A stretch of DNA of 64,000 nt. Source: Nocardia abscessus NBRC 100374. GTDB lineage: Bacteria; Actinomycetota; Actinomycetes; Mycobacteriales; Mycobacteriaceae. The notes under the pieces were generated by a model, which saw only the letters and a list, made by a program, of their open reading frames with translations, did not search any database and was not told where the DNA came from. Position numbers and translations under genes: made by a program. Shown here in pieces: positions 1 through 9,400 of the stretch; the first letter of the stretch is position 1; every line of letters starts with the position of its first letter. The DNA lies in NCBI RefSeq assembly GCF_000308455.1, contig NZ_BAFP01000130.1, positions 1 to 64,000 of the forward strand. Direction: 5' to 3'.

Positions 1-4
1 GGCA

Positions 5-1216
5 TCACGAAGAGTGCGACAGAGCCCGGGTCTTGAACGGTTTGCCGTCGGGGCCCAGGACGGTGCCGTAGGCGATGTGCTCGGCCTCGACCGCCTCGGT
101 GAGCCAACCGGCGCGGCGCGCGGTCTCGAACACCAACTGGAAGTGCAGGGCCTGACGGGAGTCGGTCACATACAGCAGCCGCTCGGCACGCAGAGCGCCG
201 ATCCGGTAGCGAATGGTCGCGAGATCGGTGGTGTCGTAGCCGTATCCGCCGTCCCGTTTGCGCACCATCAGCGGCACCGGCTCGTCGTCGGGGCCGGTCA
301 CCGTTTCGGAGAACACGACGAGCGCACCGTCGCTCTCCACCGCGATGCCCTTGGTGACCAGCTCATCGATGGTGTCGGCGAGCATCGGGTTGTAGAACGA
401 CTCGCCCACGTTGTCGTCGGGAGTGAGCAGAACACCGAGCCGGTCGTAGATGTCGCGGAACGCCTTCTCCGACTCGGCGACGATTTCGCTCCAGCGCGCC
501 GACGTCGCCGGGTCACCGGCCTGCAAGGCGACCACCCGCGCGCGGGCCCGGTCCGCGAACTCCGGGTCGGCGTCGAAGGCTGCACGCGCGGTCTTGTAGA
601 GGCCGTCGAGGGCCGAGACCGCCGACGTCGCACCGCCGAGGTCGTCGTGGCGCCACCGCGCGTCGGGATGCTCGTCGAGATACTGGATGAGCATCCCGAA
701 TTGGGTTCCCCAGTCGCCGAGATGGTTCTGGCGGATCACCCGCGCGCCGAGGAAGTCCAGCACGCGGGCGAGGCTGTCACCGATGATCGTGGTGCGCAGA
801 TGCCCGACGTGCATCTCCTTGGCGATGTTGGGCGCGGAGTAGTCGACCACGGTGCGGCGGCCGTCTTCGGTGGCCGCCACGCCGAGGCGGTCGTCACCCA
901 GCCGCGCCGCGACCTGCCGCCATACGGCTCGATCGGGCACCGTGATGTTCAGGAATCCCGGGCCGGACAACTCGACCGATCGGATCGCCTCCTCGGGCGC
1001 GGAAGCCAATGCCGTGGCCAGTTCGGCCGCGTAATCCGACGGCCGGACCTTCAGCCGCTTCGCGAGTGCGAGCGCGGCGTTGGACTGGAAGTCGGCGTGG
1101 GTGGATCGGCGCACCACCGGGTCTGCTCCCGCCGTCTCCGGTCGGGTTCGGTCGATCGCGTCGGAGACAGCGGCGGCGACCTGATCGAGCAATGGCAGAA
1201 CCCCGGAATGGGTCAC
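5..1216 (-). pseudogene. argS: Arginyl-tRNA synthetase, C-terminally truncated
   Basis: Class I arginyl-tRNA synthetase, which charges tRNA-Arg with arginine in the cytosol. The frame carries the HIGH-type motif (HVGH, in APNIAKEMHVGH) and the KMSK-equivalent segment (GPDGKPFKTR). I start it at the GTG at 1216 because AGGAGG lies nine bases upstream; the open frame runs 18 codons further up without a better site. Six codons after KTR the frame meets TGA at the window edge. The family is normally about 550-590 aa, so the rest of the catalytic core and the C-terminal DALR anticodon-binding domain (about 150-170 aa) are missing from this frame. Either a frameshift lies just after KTR or the gene was broken by a rearrangement; only about 30 bases remain, so these cannot be separated here. 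A sequencing error is also possible. Confidence 0.65.
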
Positions 1217-1302
1217 GGGACAGATCCTCCTGGTTGTAGGGATGCGCCAGTATCCCAACGAACCCGGCATCGATCACGTGACTTTCGCGGAGCTTTGCCG
1301 GG

Positions 1303-1605
1303 TCAGTCGACGATCATGCCGCCGGTGAGGTTGGCGACTGCCCCGGTGATCGCGGCGGCGCGGTCGGAGGCGACGAAGGCGGCCACGTCGGCGATCTCTG
1401 CGATCGTGGGCAACCGTTTGCAAAGTGTCCGGTCCTCCATGCGGGACCGGAATGCGTCGCGGCTGATGCCGTAGGCCGCGGCGTGCAGGCCGTACACCTC
1501 GGAAAGCTGCGGCGATTCCGGCATCCCCGCGGCGTGCAGGCACACGACCCGGGTGCCGTGCGGTCCGAGTTCGACATCCTCGCCGCCCGGCTCGACTGGT
1601 TCGTC
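1303..1605 (-). pseudogene. Short-chain dehydrogenase/reductase C-terminal fragment
   Basis: The reading frame ends in a classic SDR tail: ELGPHGTRVVCL, then a variable loop, then VAAFVASDRAAAITGAVANL and GGMIVD before TGA. Upstream of ELGPHG the same frame has no SDR-like sequence, no Rossmann TGxxxGxG motif and no YxxxK catalytic pair, and it meets an in-frame stop near 1640. Only the last 80-100 residues of a roughly 250-residue enzyme survive. No start codon with a ribosome site is visible, so it is probably not expressed. It sits between the broken argS and an intact gene, which fits a rearranged segment. Confidence 0.6.
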
Positions 1606-1676
1606 GAAGTGGGGCTGATGGACCGGCGCCCCGATCCGGCCGGGTCAGTCAACGTCGGTGTCGGGGAACGGCGGCT

Positions 1677-2255
1677 CTATGCGGGTCGGACGGCCTGGTA
1701 GACGAGGAAGACGAGGCCGGCGCCGACGGTGCGGGCCTCGACGAGGCGCAGGGGTTTCTCGTCGCCGATCTCGCCGAAGAGGCGTCGACCGGCCCCGAGC
1801 ACGACCGGATACACGGTCAGCCGCAGTTCGTCGACGAGGTCGTGCTCGATCAGCGTGTGGACGAGCTGAGCGCTGCCGTAGACGACGATGTCACCACCCA
1901 CGTCCCGCTTCAGCTTCGAGACCTCGTGCACCACCTCACCCGCGAGGACGGTCGAGTTGCTCCACTCGGGCTGCCGGAGCGTCGAGGACACCACGTACTT
2001 GGGCAGGCTGTTCAATCTGTCCGCCCACGCGCCACTCCTGGACAGCCAGCGCGCGGCGAACCACTCGTCGCTGCGCCGGCCGAGCAGCAGGGCCTCGGCG
2101 GCCAGCGCCTCACCGAGCAAGAGCTCGGCCCACGCTTCGCGGTCCTCGTCCCCGATCCCGAGGAACCAACCGCCACGCCCGAAGCCCTCCTCACCGGTCG
2201 GGTCCTGGACGACTCCGTCGAGTGAGACGTTCTCGCTGATGATGATCTTTCCCAT
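1677..2255 (-). CDS. Dihydrofolate reductase family protein (RibD C-terminal-like)
   Basis: A 192-residue protein of the RibD C-terminal/dihydrofolate-reductase-like superfamily, predicted to bind NADPH and reduce an unknown substrate in the cytosol. It begins MGKIIISENVSLDGVVQDP, the usual opening of this group. It also carries an LLLGRRSDEWFA segment, a DIVVYGSAQLVHTLIEHDLVDELRL segment (cofactor-binding glycine region and following helix) and the PVVLGAGRRLFG motif. The ATG at 2255 is chosen because AAGGAG lies eight bases upstream; the frame is open for 15 more codons without a better site. It is divergent from an ECF sigma factor about 110 bp away. Such reductase-like proteins are common neighbours of ECF sigma factors with SnoaL tails, so it may be a target of that sigma factor. 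The substrate cannot be read from the sequence. Confidence 0.85.
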   Translation of the reverse strand: MGKIIISENVSLDGVVQDPTGEEGFGRGGWFLGIGDEDREAWAELLLGEALAAEALLLGRRSDEWFAARWLSRSGAWADRLNSLPKYVVSSTLRQPEWSNSTVLAGEVVHEVSKLKRDVGGDIVVYGSAQLVHTLIEHDLVDELRLTVYPVVLGAGRRLFGEIGDEKPLRLVEARTVGAGLVFLVYQAVRPA

Positions 2256-2365
2256 CCGGGTTGCTCCTTCGGTGTCGACAGCTACCACTGAGGTAGACAC
2301 CGCTACGTCAGGAAAGTGGCGCCCGCCGACCGACCCCTTTGCGCCCCGGGTGGTGTCTGTACACG

Positions 2366-3412
2366 ATGGAAGTGCCCCGAGATGCGGGAGAAGGTGACGC
2401 GAGGGTGGTGGCCGACGACCTGATGTCCCGGGCGCGAGCCGGAGACGGCGAGGCGTTCCGGGAGCTGATCGAGCCGTACCGCCGGGAGCTGCAGGTGCAT
2501 TGCTACCGGATGCTCGGATCGTTCCAAGACGCCGAGGACATCCTGCAAGAGACGCTGCTGGCCGCCTGGCAAGGCTTCGGCGAGTTCCAGGGACGCGCCT
2601 CGCTGCGCACCTGGCTCTACCGAATCGCCACCAACCGGTGCCTCAACGCGCGCCGGTCGGCCGGCCGCCGCCCGGCCAAAGCGTGGGATGTGCCCGGTGT
2701 CGAACCGCCCGAGCCGACCCGGCTCGGCGAAATCGTCTGGCTGGAGCCGTTTCCCGATGCGCTGGCCGATGGTGTCGTCGAGGCGCCGCTCGGCCCGGCG
2801 GCCCGCTACGAGCAGACCGAAGCCATCTCCCTGGCCTTCGTGACCGCCCTTCAACTCCTGCCCCCGCGCCAGCTCGCCGTGCTCATCCTGCGCGATGTCC
2901 TCGGATTCCACGCCGACGAGGTGGCGGCCATGCTGGATTCGACCGTCGACTCGGTCAAGAGCGCCCTCAAACGGGCACGCGCGGGTATGCAGTACCGACG
3001 GCCCACGACCGACGGCGAACCCCGGCCCGCCTCGGACGCACCCGCGCAGGAGGCGATCGTGGCGAGATTCGTCCGCGCGTGGGAATCCGCCGATGTCGAC
3101 GCGCTGGTGGCCCTGCTGACCGACGACGTCTTCGTATCGATGCCACCGATGCCCTTCGAGTACCGAGGCCGAGACGTCGTGGTCGGCTTCTGTGCCGAGA
3201 TCTTCCGCGCAGGCAGGAGATTCGACCTCATCGCGACACGAGCCAACGGTCAACCGGCGTTCGGAGCCTATCTGCGCACGCCGACCGGCATCCGCTACGG
3301 GACCGGCCTCTACGTCCTCACCCTCACCGGTGACCGGATCAGCGCCATGACCCGCTTCGACAACAACGTGCTCGCTTCGTTCGGGCTCCCGCGATCGCTC
3401 CCGAGCCCCTGA
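2366..3412 (+). CDS. ECF RNA polymerase sigma factor with SnoaL-like C-terminal domain (SigG type)
   Basis: A group IV sigma factor of about 348 aa that would direct RNA polymerase to a small regulon. The sigma2 domain (about residues 15-90) shows FRELIEPYRRELQVHCYRMLGSFQDAEDILQET and the RTWLYRIATNRCLN helix. Sigma4 follows (about 150-205), with LPPRQLAVLILRDVLGF and a helix-turn-helix ending SVKSALKRAR. The last 120 residues are a SnoaL/NTF2-like domain (VARFVRAWESADVDALVALLTDDVFVSMPP), as in mycobacterial SigG and the TIGR02960 group. In these proteins the tail is thought to replace a separate anti-sigma factor and tune activity. No anti-sigma gene is adjacent. The ATG at 2366 is preferred over the TTG at 2339, but neither has a strong ribosome site; a GTG pair at 2405/2408 is also possible. 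Confidence 0.9.
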   Translation: MEVPRDAGEGDARVVADDLMSRARAGDGEAFRELIEPYRRELQVHCYRMLGSFQDAEDILQETLLAAWQGFGEFQGRASLRTWLYRIATNRCLNARRSAGRRPAKAWDVPGVEPPEPTRLGEIVWLEPFPDALADGVVEAPLGPAARYEQTEAISLAFVTALQLLPPRQLAVLILRDVLGFHADEVAAMLDSTVDSVKSALKRARAGMQYRRPTTDGEPRPASDAPAQEAIVARFVRAWESADVDALVALLTDDVFVSMPPMPFEYRGRDVVVGFCAEIFRAGRRFDLIATRANGQPAFGAYLRTPTGIRYGTGLYVLTLTGDRISAMTRFDNNVLASFGLPRSLPSP

Positions 3413-3433
3413 TCGGCTTCGTAACCGCACCGA

Positions 3434-3712
3434 TTACCGGATTCGAGCGCTGATCGCGCAGCGGCACTCGTCCGGATCGGGGGTCGAAAAGATCGTGTAC
3501 TTCTGACGCCCCGACGCGTCTCCCGCAACTCGCGGGTTCGGCCGTTGTCGCATCGCATGACGCACCGACTCCTCGCGATTCACTCGGAAGCAGTCGAGCG
3601 CTTCGCCGCCCTCGTGCCAGATGTTCGGGTAGATGTTCCCCTCCGACATCGACTCGGATTCGAAAAGCACGGCGGGCGGCAGGCAGTCATACGGGCGGCT
3701 CGAGCGGACCAC
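3434..3712 (-). CDS. Hypothetical protein
   Basis: Unrecognised reading frame of about 92 residues from a GTG at 3712. Third codon positions are about 80% G or C from about residue 1 to the stop, as expected for real coding DNA in this genome, but the bias is lost upstream of 3712. That suggests the gene starts near there, not at the GTG at 3781. It holds an acidic, polar stretch (FESESMSEGNIYPNIWHEGG) and ends in a Cys pair (DECRCAISARIR). There is no signal peptide or membrane segment. A perfect 13-bp hairpin lies just upstream. I do not recognise a family and the start is uncertain (an ATG at 3649 is the other candidate). Confidence 0.35.
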   Translation of the reverse strand: MVRSSRPYDCLPPAVLFESESMSEGNIYPNIWHEGGEALDCFRVNREESVRHAMRQRPNPRVAGDASGRQKYTIFSTPDPDECRCAISARIR

Positions 3713-3716
3713 CGGT

Positions 3717-3755
3717 GGGTCCTCGTATCCCCGTCGTACGGCGATACGAGGACCC
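3717..3755. other. Perfect 13-bp inverted repeat (hairpin)
   Basis: Arms GGGTCCTCGTATC (3717-3729) and GATACGAGGACCC (3743-3755) are exact reverse complements around a 13-base loop. It lies just upstream of the small minus-strand frame ending at 3434 and downstream of the small gene at 3858-4124. It could be a terminator for that small gene or a leader structure; there is no following T run on either strand. The region 3413-3857 otherwise holds only the hypothetical frame. Confidence 0.5.
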
Positions 3756-3857
3756 GGTGCTGTTCGGGATTCCCTCGCCACAGTCCCGATCAGCAGGTGA
3801 CACTCGCTGCCGCGCGGATCACGCTCAACGGCAACGAGTTCGGCGCGCTGGCGCTGG

Positions 3858-4124
3858 TCAGCGCGAGTATCCCTCGGCCCGGCTGTCGGGGACCACGCGG
3901 CCGGACGCGACCAGGGTGCGGAAGGCCGCCTGCTTGCGGGGGCAGGCGTCCGCGCGGCAGGGGCGGTGGCCCTGCATCACCCGGTGTGCCTGTTCGATGG
4001 TGAACGGCTCATCGGGTGGACGGTGCGAGTCCTCGGTGCCGCCGTGCGACAGACAGGAGCCCACGGCGACTATCGCCACCACCAGCAGTGTGCAAGCGCC
4101 GAGCATGCTCAGCAGCGGTTCCAC
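3858..4124 (-). CDS. Small membrane-anchored hypothetical protein
   Basis: An 88-residue protein starting at a GTG (4124). Residues about 4-25 form a single hydrophobic segment (LLSMLGACTLLVVAIVAVG) ending in a Cys, so it is either an anchored protein or a signal-like N-terminus; the lipobox fit is poor. The rest is soluble, with the segment FTIEQAHRVMQGHRPC and then CPRKQAAFRTLVASG, where two Cys might pair outside the membrane. The start lies six bases after the stop of the small gene at 4131-4319, so the two form an operon divergent from the XRE regulator at 4575. Function unknown. Confidence 0.6.
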   Translation of the reverse strand: MEPLLSMLGACTLLVVAIVAVGSCLSHGGTEDSHRPPDEPFTIEQAHRVMQGHRPCRADACPRKQAAFRTLVASGRVVPDSRAEGYSR

Positions 4125-4130
4125 GGCCGG

Positions 4131-4319
4131 TCACCGACCGGTGGCCTGCCCGGAACAGAACGCCGAGGCGGCTAGGTATTGATGACAGGTCGCGCCGTGC
4201 CCGCCGTGGACAGCGCAGAGGAAACGCGCGCGCTCATAGGTCAGACCGAGCGGTTCCTGAGTGCAATCGCGGCTCTGGATCAGCCACAGCTCCCGGACAT
4301 CCGAGGGCAACACGTCCAT
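4131..4319 (-). CDS. Small Cys-rich hypothetical protein
   Basis: A 62-residue protein whose start is well supported: ATG at 4319 with GGAGGTGAAAG directly upstream. It contains four Cys (CTQEPLGL, FLCAVHGG, ATCHQY, AFCSGQ) and two His near them, which could bind a metal or form disulfides. There is no signal peptide. It is the first gene of a two-gene minus-strand unit with the membrane-anchored protein at 3858-4124, and it is divergent from the HTH regulator starting at 4575. I do not recognise a family; similar small gene pairs next to XRE regulators are common in actinomycetes. Confidence 0.6.
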   Translation of the reverse strand: MDVLPSDVRELWLIQSRDCTQEPLGLTYERARFLCAVHGGHGATCHQYLAASAFCSGQATGR

Positions 4320-4574
4320 CTTTCACCTCCATTAGGGCAGTGCACCCGGCACCGAGAAGGCGCCGCCGGACCGCGCTCGACACGGATGGATCGGGCCGTG
4401 CCGGGACCGTGCGCCGGGTTCCGGACATCGGGCGCCCTCGACAGGGTTTGGGCGGACCCCCGATGCCGGGTGCGATTCAACAGTGCGCGTTGCGATTCGG
4501 TAGATAACAGACCCGAATGCGGTAATTGCGAGTACTTTCCGTTTGTAGCGGCCTGGAGGGAGGAACAGAGACCT

Positions 4575-5921
4575 ATGGTGGAGGTCGACTGGACGGGTGA
4601 AGCTGTACATGCGCTTCGCACGGCGATGAAGCGGAGCCGTTACGAATTCGCGCGTCTGGTGGGCGTCACACCGCGCACCGTGGTCCTGTGGGAGAACGGC
4701 CGGACGACCCGGATGCACGCCGCTAGCCAGCGTCTCCTCGACAGGGTCCTGTCGCAGGTGGATTCCGTCGTCTCCGAACGATTCGAGCGTGCGATCACCA
4801 CGGGCCGGACGACGGCCCACGACTACGAAAGCGCCGATTCGGCGCCGGAAAGGCACACCAAGCTCGGTAGGGAAATCGGGCTCGACAAGGAAGTCGAGGA
4901 AGACGACGTGAGAAGGCGAGAACTGCTGGCCTGCATCGGCGCAGGCCTGGCAGGCCAGGCGGCAGACCTGGTGGCGAGCGAACCGGAGCGGATGCTGGCA
5001 ACCCTCGACGCGGGGTCGATCAGCGAACGGCGATTGGCGTTCTTGGAGCAGTCGGCCGAGGTCCTCGGCACGCGGGTGGTCCAGGTGCCGCCGCACGAAC
5101 TGCTGCAGACCGGGCTCGAGCAATTCCGTATGGTGCGTGGCTGTCTCGGCGAACGGCAGCCCACCCATCATCAGGTCCGGCTGGTGCGCACCGCGGGCCG
5201 GCTGGCGAACGTGGTCGGCGAGATCCTGTTCAACGAGGGTCATTTCGGTCAGGCGCGCATGTGGTACGCCACCGCGATCCATGCCGCGCAGGACATCGGC
5301 GATCGCTATTCGGAGGACATCGCCCTGGCCGGACTCGCGTATTTGCCGACCTATAGCGATAAACCAAAGGAAGTCTTGCAGTTACTCGACGGTCGCTTGC
5401 AAGAAAATCCGTCGTACGGCCCGGCCGCCGCATGGTTGTGGGGAATGGCGGCGCGCGCGCACGCCAGCCTCGGGCACGCCGATGAATTCGCACGGTGTAT
5501 CGCGCGATCGGCTTCGGCTCTGGAAGACGTCGGACAGGAAGACCTTTCGGTCGGTATTTTTTCTTTCCGCCCGGAGAAACTCGCTTTTTATCAGGCGATC
5601 GGATATTCCCGGCTCGGCCGCGCCGAGGAGACCGCCGTGGCGGCCGCGCGCGCGATGGCGCTGTACGACCCGTCGGAGACCATGGAACCCGCCCTGGTCC
5701 GCTTCGAGCACGCCACAGCGCTGCTGGCCTCCGGCGAGATCGACGAAGCCTGCGCGGTGGCGACCGGCGCGATCACGAACGCGCGCACCTACGTTGGATT
5801 GACCGTCACCAAACGCGCCAAACAATTCGACTCGGCGCTGGGCGGCCTGCGCACCAGAGCCGTCAGCGAATGGCGGCAGCACGCGCACGCGGTGATCGAC
5901 TCCGCGCACGCCGAAGTCTGA
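4575..5921 (+). CDS. XRE-family transcriptional regulator with C-terminal TPR-like region
   Basis: A 448-residue protein. Residues about 8-60 are a Cro/C1-type helix-turn-helix (VHALRTAMKRSRYEFARL, VTPRTVVLWENG). An acidic linker follows, then from about residue 110 a long helical region with TPR-like repeats, such as ILFNEGHFGQARMWYATAIHAAQDIGDRYSEDIALAGLAY and a matching helix pair near YSRLGRAEETAVAAARAMALY. The layout matches the large actinomycete group of XRE regulators that control neighbouring small genes or development. The ATG at 4575 is chosen because the HTH begins right after it and GGAGGGAGGAAC lies upstream; the frame is open for 132 codons more without homology. The ligand sensed by the TPR part, if any, is unknown. 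The likely target is the divergent small-gene pair. Confidence 0.85.
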   Translation: MVEVDWTGEAVHALRTAMKRSRYEFARLVGVTPRTVVLWENGRTTRMHAASQRLLDRVLSQVDSVVSERFERAITTGRTTAHDYESADSAPERHTKLGREIGLDKEVEEDDVRRRELLACIGAGLAGQAADLVASEPERMLATLDAGSISERRLAFLEQSAEVLGTRVVQVPPHELLQTGLEQFRMVRGCLGERQPTHHQVRLVRTAGRLANVVGEILFNEGHFGQARMWYATAIHAAQDIGDRYSEDIALAGLAYLPTYSDKPKEVLQLLDGRLQENPSYGPAAAWLWGMAARAHASLGHADEFARCIARSASALEDVGQEDLSVGIFSFRPEKLAFYQAIGYSRLGRAEETAVAAARAMALYDPSETMEPALVRFEHATALLASGEIDEACAVATGAITNARTYVGLTVTKRAKQFDSALGGLRTRAVSEWRQHAHAVIDSAHAEV

Positions 5922-6125
5922 GTCCCGCACCCGGAGACGCGGCGGCACGCGCAATCGGCTACAGCCGCAGCGCACGTCAAACCCGAGCCCGCGCCGAGAC
6001 AAGGCCGGACCCGCGCTCGATGAACGATTCCGCGCACGCCGGGGCTCGCGTTCGTGCCGGAGAGGCAAGGCGGGCGCCAGGAAGGACTCCGCGCGCCGGG
6101 CCTGAGTACCGCGCCCGACGCCCGG

Positions 6126-6171
6126 GCGGGGCGCGCCGGTCGGCAGGGGGGTGTGGACCGGCGCGCCCCGC
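6126..6171. terminator. Strong bidirectional hairpin between convergent genes
   Basis: Perfect 16-bp arms, GCGGGGCGCGCCGGTC (6126-6141) and its exact reverse complement (6156-6171), enclose a 14-base loop. It lies between the plus-strand XRE regulator (ends 5921) and the minus-strand MbtH gene (ends 6184), where a terminator for the 27-kb NRPS transcript is expected. There is no strong T run, which is usual in high-GC actinobacteria. No other gene is visible in 5922-6183. Confidence 0.8.
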
Positions 6172-6183
6172 GTATTCAGGTGG

Positions 6184-6402
6184 TCAGTTCGCCTCGCTGG
6201 ACATGGCCTCGATGAGCGACTTGGGGCGCATGTCCACCCAGTGCGTTTCCACGTACTCCAGGCAGGACTTGCGGTTGGCGGCGCCGTAGGCGATGGTCCA
6301 GCCGCCGGGGACGGCGGCGAAGACCGGCCACAGGGAGTGTTCGCCGTCCTGATTGATCAGGACGTAGAACTTGGCGTCGTCGTCGTCGAACGGATTCTTC
6401 AT
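6184..6402 (-). CDS. MbtH-like protein
   Basis: A 72-residue MbtH-like protein, a chaperone-like partner that binds NRPS adenylation domains and supports their folding or activity. It shows the family signature: KNPFDDDDAKFYVLINQDGE, HSLWP, then VPGGW and a WVDMRP tail, in place of the more usual TDxRP. The start has GAAGGAA upstream. The ATG lies about 40 bases after the stop of the giant NRPS, so it is the last gene of the operon. It is the only MbtH gene in the window and is presumably dedicated to this NRPS. Confidence 0.95.
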   Translation of the reverse strand: MKNPFDDDDAKFYVLINQDGEHSLWPVFAAVPGGWTIAYGAANRKSCLEYVETHWVDMRPKSLIEAMSSEAN

Positions 6403-6441
6403 CTCGATTTCCTTCTTCCGGTCGGGTCAGGGATGGGGGGC

Positions 6442-9400
6442 TCAGTGGGGGCCGGTGTCGGCCAGTACCGCGGTGAGGACGTGGCCGATCCTGGCCAGCG
6501 CGGATTCGGAGGTCATCCGCCAGTGCGAGGCGTGCACCGCGTGGTTGTGCACGGTGCCGTCCACGGCATCCGCCCAGCTCGCGGCACCCGTGGCGCCGAT
6601 CGGATCGTCCAGCGCGGCGGTGAAGTAGACGAGGTTGCCCTTGTACGGGCGCGGGCGGTAGCGCCGGATCAGCTCCAGTGACCCGGCTCCCGCGCGCAGC
6701 ACGCGATCGAGTCGGTCGGCGCCGAACGAGGCGAACGGTTCGGGCAGTTCCGCGATCCGGCGCGCGAGCCCGGGCAGGTCGAGTGCGGCGTCCTCCTCGT
6801 CGGCGGCTTCGCCGAGCAAACCGCCGAGCAAACCGCCGAGCAGGTCGGCGACCGGCAGCGGCGCGTTCGCGTCGGCGCCGGCCCGCAACGAGCTGTCCAT
6901 CATGGCCAGTACCGCGACCCGCTGGCCCTGTTCCTGCAGGCGCACCGCGACGGCATGCGCGAGTACGCCGCCGAGCGACCAGCCCAGCAGGTGATACGGG
7001 CCTTCGGCCTGAACGGCGCGGATCTCGCGCACGTACTCGCGCGCCCAGTCGTCGATGGATTCCGGCAGGCGCGCGGCGGCGTCGAGCACCGGCGACTGGA
7101 TGCCGTACACGTCCCGTTCCGGGTCCAGGTGCGCCGCCAGACCGGCGAACGACCACGCGACACCGCTCGCCGGATGGATGCAGAACAGCGGCTCTCGAGC
7201 GCCTCCGGTGCGCAGCGGAAGTACCACGTCGAACGCGGCGGCCGCGTCGACCCGGCCGCGGCCGGACCGGTGCTGCTCCAGCTGGGCGACCAGGCGGGCG
7301 GGCGTCGGCGCGGCGAACAGCCAGAGCACCGGGATCTGTTCGCCGAGTGCCGTGCTCAGGCGCGCGGCCAGCCGGGTGGCCAGCAGCGAGTTGCCGCCGC
7401 GTTCGAAGAAGTTGTCGTCCAGGCCGACCCGCTCGGCGGCGAGTACCTCGGCGAAGCCCGTGCACACGGCACGTTCCAAGTCGGTGCCGGGGGCGCGGAA
7501 TTCCCGGCCGCGCAGCCGCGGACGCGGCAGCGCGGCCCGGTCTACCTTGCCGTTCGCGGTGAGCGGCAACGCCTGCACCTGCCGCAGCACCGCGGGCACC
7601 ATGTAGCTCGGCAAGACCTCCGCCAGCGCGGCGCGCAGCGCGCCCGGGTCGAGCGGCCGCACGGCGGTGAAATAGCCGGCCAGCACGGCATTCGCGTCGT
7701 CGGTGTCGTAGGCGAGAACGATCGCCTCGCCGATCTCGGGCCGCGAGCGCAGGGCGTGCTCGATCTCGGCGAGTTCGATGCGGTAGCCGCGCACCTTCAC
7801 CTGGGAGTCACGCCGCTCGACGTACTCCAGGTTGCCGTCCACCCCCCAGCGCACCATGTCGCCGGTGCGATACAGGCGTGCTCCCGCGGGACCGAACGGG
7901 TCGGCCACGAACCGCTCGGCGGTGAGGTGCACCCTGCCGTGGTAGCCGCGGGCCAGTTGCGCGCCGCCCAGATAGAGTTCGCCGGTCACCCCGGCGGGCA
8001 CGGGATGCAGGCGATCATCGAGGACGTAGACCCGGGTGCCGGGCTCGGGTGTGCCGATGGGCACCACCGCGTGCCGCGTGGCCGCGCCGGTGCGGAACCG
8101 AGTCACCGAGACCGCGGTCTCGGTGGGGCCGTAGAGGTTGTCGATCCTGGCCGTGGTGAGCGCTGTGGCCCGGCGCAGCGTCGCGGCGGGCAACGCCTCG
8201 CCGATGACCAGCAGCCTGCGCAGCGAGCGCGGCATGCGCCGTTCGCCGGACGATTCGGCCAGCATCGCCAGCAGCGACGGCACCAGCGTCAGCGTCGTCA
8301 CCGAGGCGCGGCGCACCAGGTCGAGCACACCCACCGGGTCGCGTTGCGCGTTCTGCGGTGCGAGCACCAGCCGGGCGCCGGTCCGCAGCGCCCACCAGTA
8401 CTCCCATACCGACAGGTCGAAAGCCGCCGAGGTCGAGACCATCGCCGCGTCGTCCGGGCCGAGCCCGTATTCCGACTGCATCCAGTCCAGCTGGTGGGTG
8501 ACCGCCGCGTGCGGCACCGCGACGCCCTTCGGCGCGCCGGTGGACCCGGAGGTGAAAACGACGTACGCGGTGTTCGCGGGCGCCAGGCGGGCGATCCGCT
8601 CGTCGTCGCGCACCGGCCCGTCGGCCACGGTCGCGGAGACCGTCGAGATATCCAGCACCACACTGTGTTCCGATGCCGCCGCGGGCAGCATCGGCACCCG
8701 TGCCGAGGTGAGCACCAAGCGCGGCGCGGCGGCGGCGAGCACGCTGGCGGTGCGCTCCAGCGGATGGGCCGGGTCCAGCGGCACGTAGGCGCCACCGGCC
8801 GTCACCACCGCGTACATCGCGACGAGCAGGTCGAGACTACGTGGAATGGCGAGCGCCACCAGCGATTCCGGGCCGATCCCGTGTTCGATGAGCACCCTGG
8901 CCAGGCGGTCGACCCGCGCGCCGAACTCACGGTAGGTCACCGTTCGCGCGTCGTCGACGATCGCGATCGCCTCGGGTGTCCGGGCCACCTGCGCCTGGAA
9001 GGCGGTGAGCAGCGTATCCGGGGCGAAGCGGCGATCGGCCTGATTCCAGGTGACCAGCATGCGCTCGGTCTCCGCCGGGTCCAGCAGCGCGAGATCTCCG
9101 ACCGGCAGCCGAGGGTCGGCGCACACCGCGCCGAGCAACCGTTGCAGGCGGGTGGCGAACCCGGCCACCGTGGACTCGTCGAACAGGGCGGTCGCGTAGG
9201 TGAGCGAGGCGGCCATGCCGGCGGGCGTCCCGTCGGAGGCGTAGCGGTCGGTGACGACCAAGTGCAGATCGAACTGGGCGACCTCGGTTTCGAAGTCCGC
9301 GGCCGTCACGGTCAATCCGTCCAGGCCGAAGTCGGCCTCCGCCTGGTTGTGGAAGGAGAACCCGACCTGGAACAGCGGGTGGCGGGCGGTGGACCGCTCC

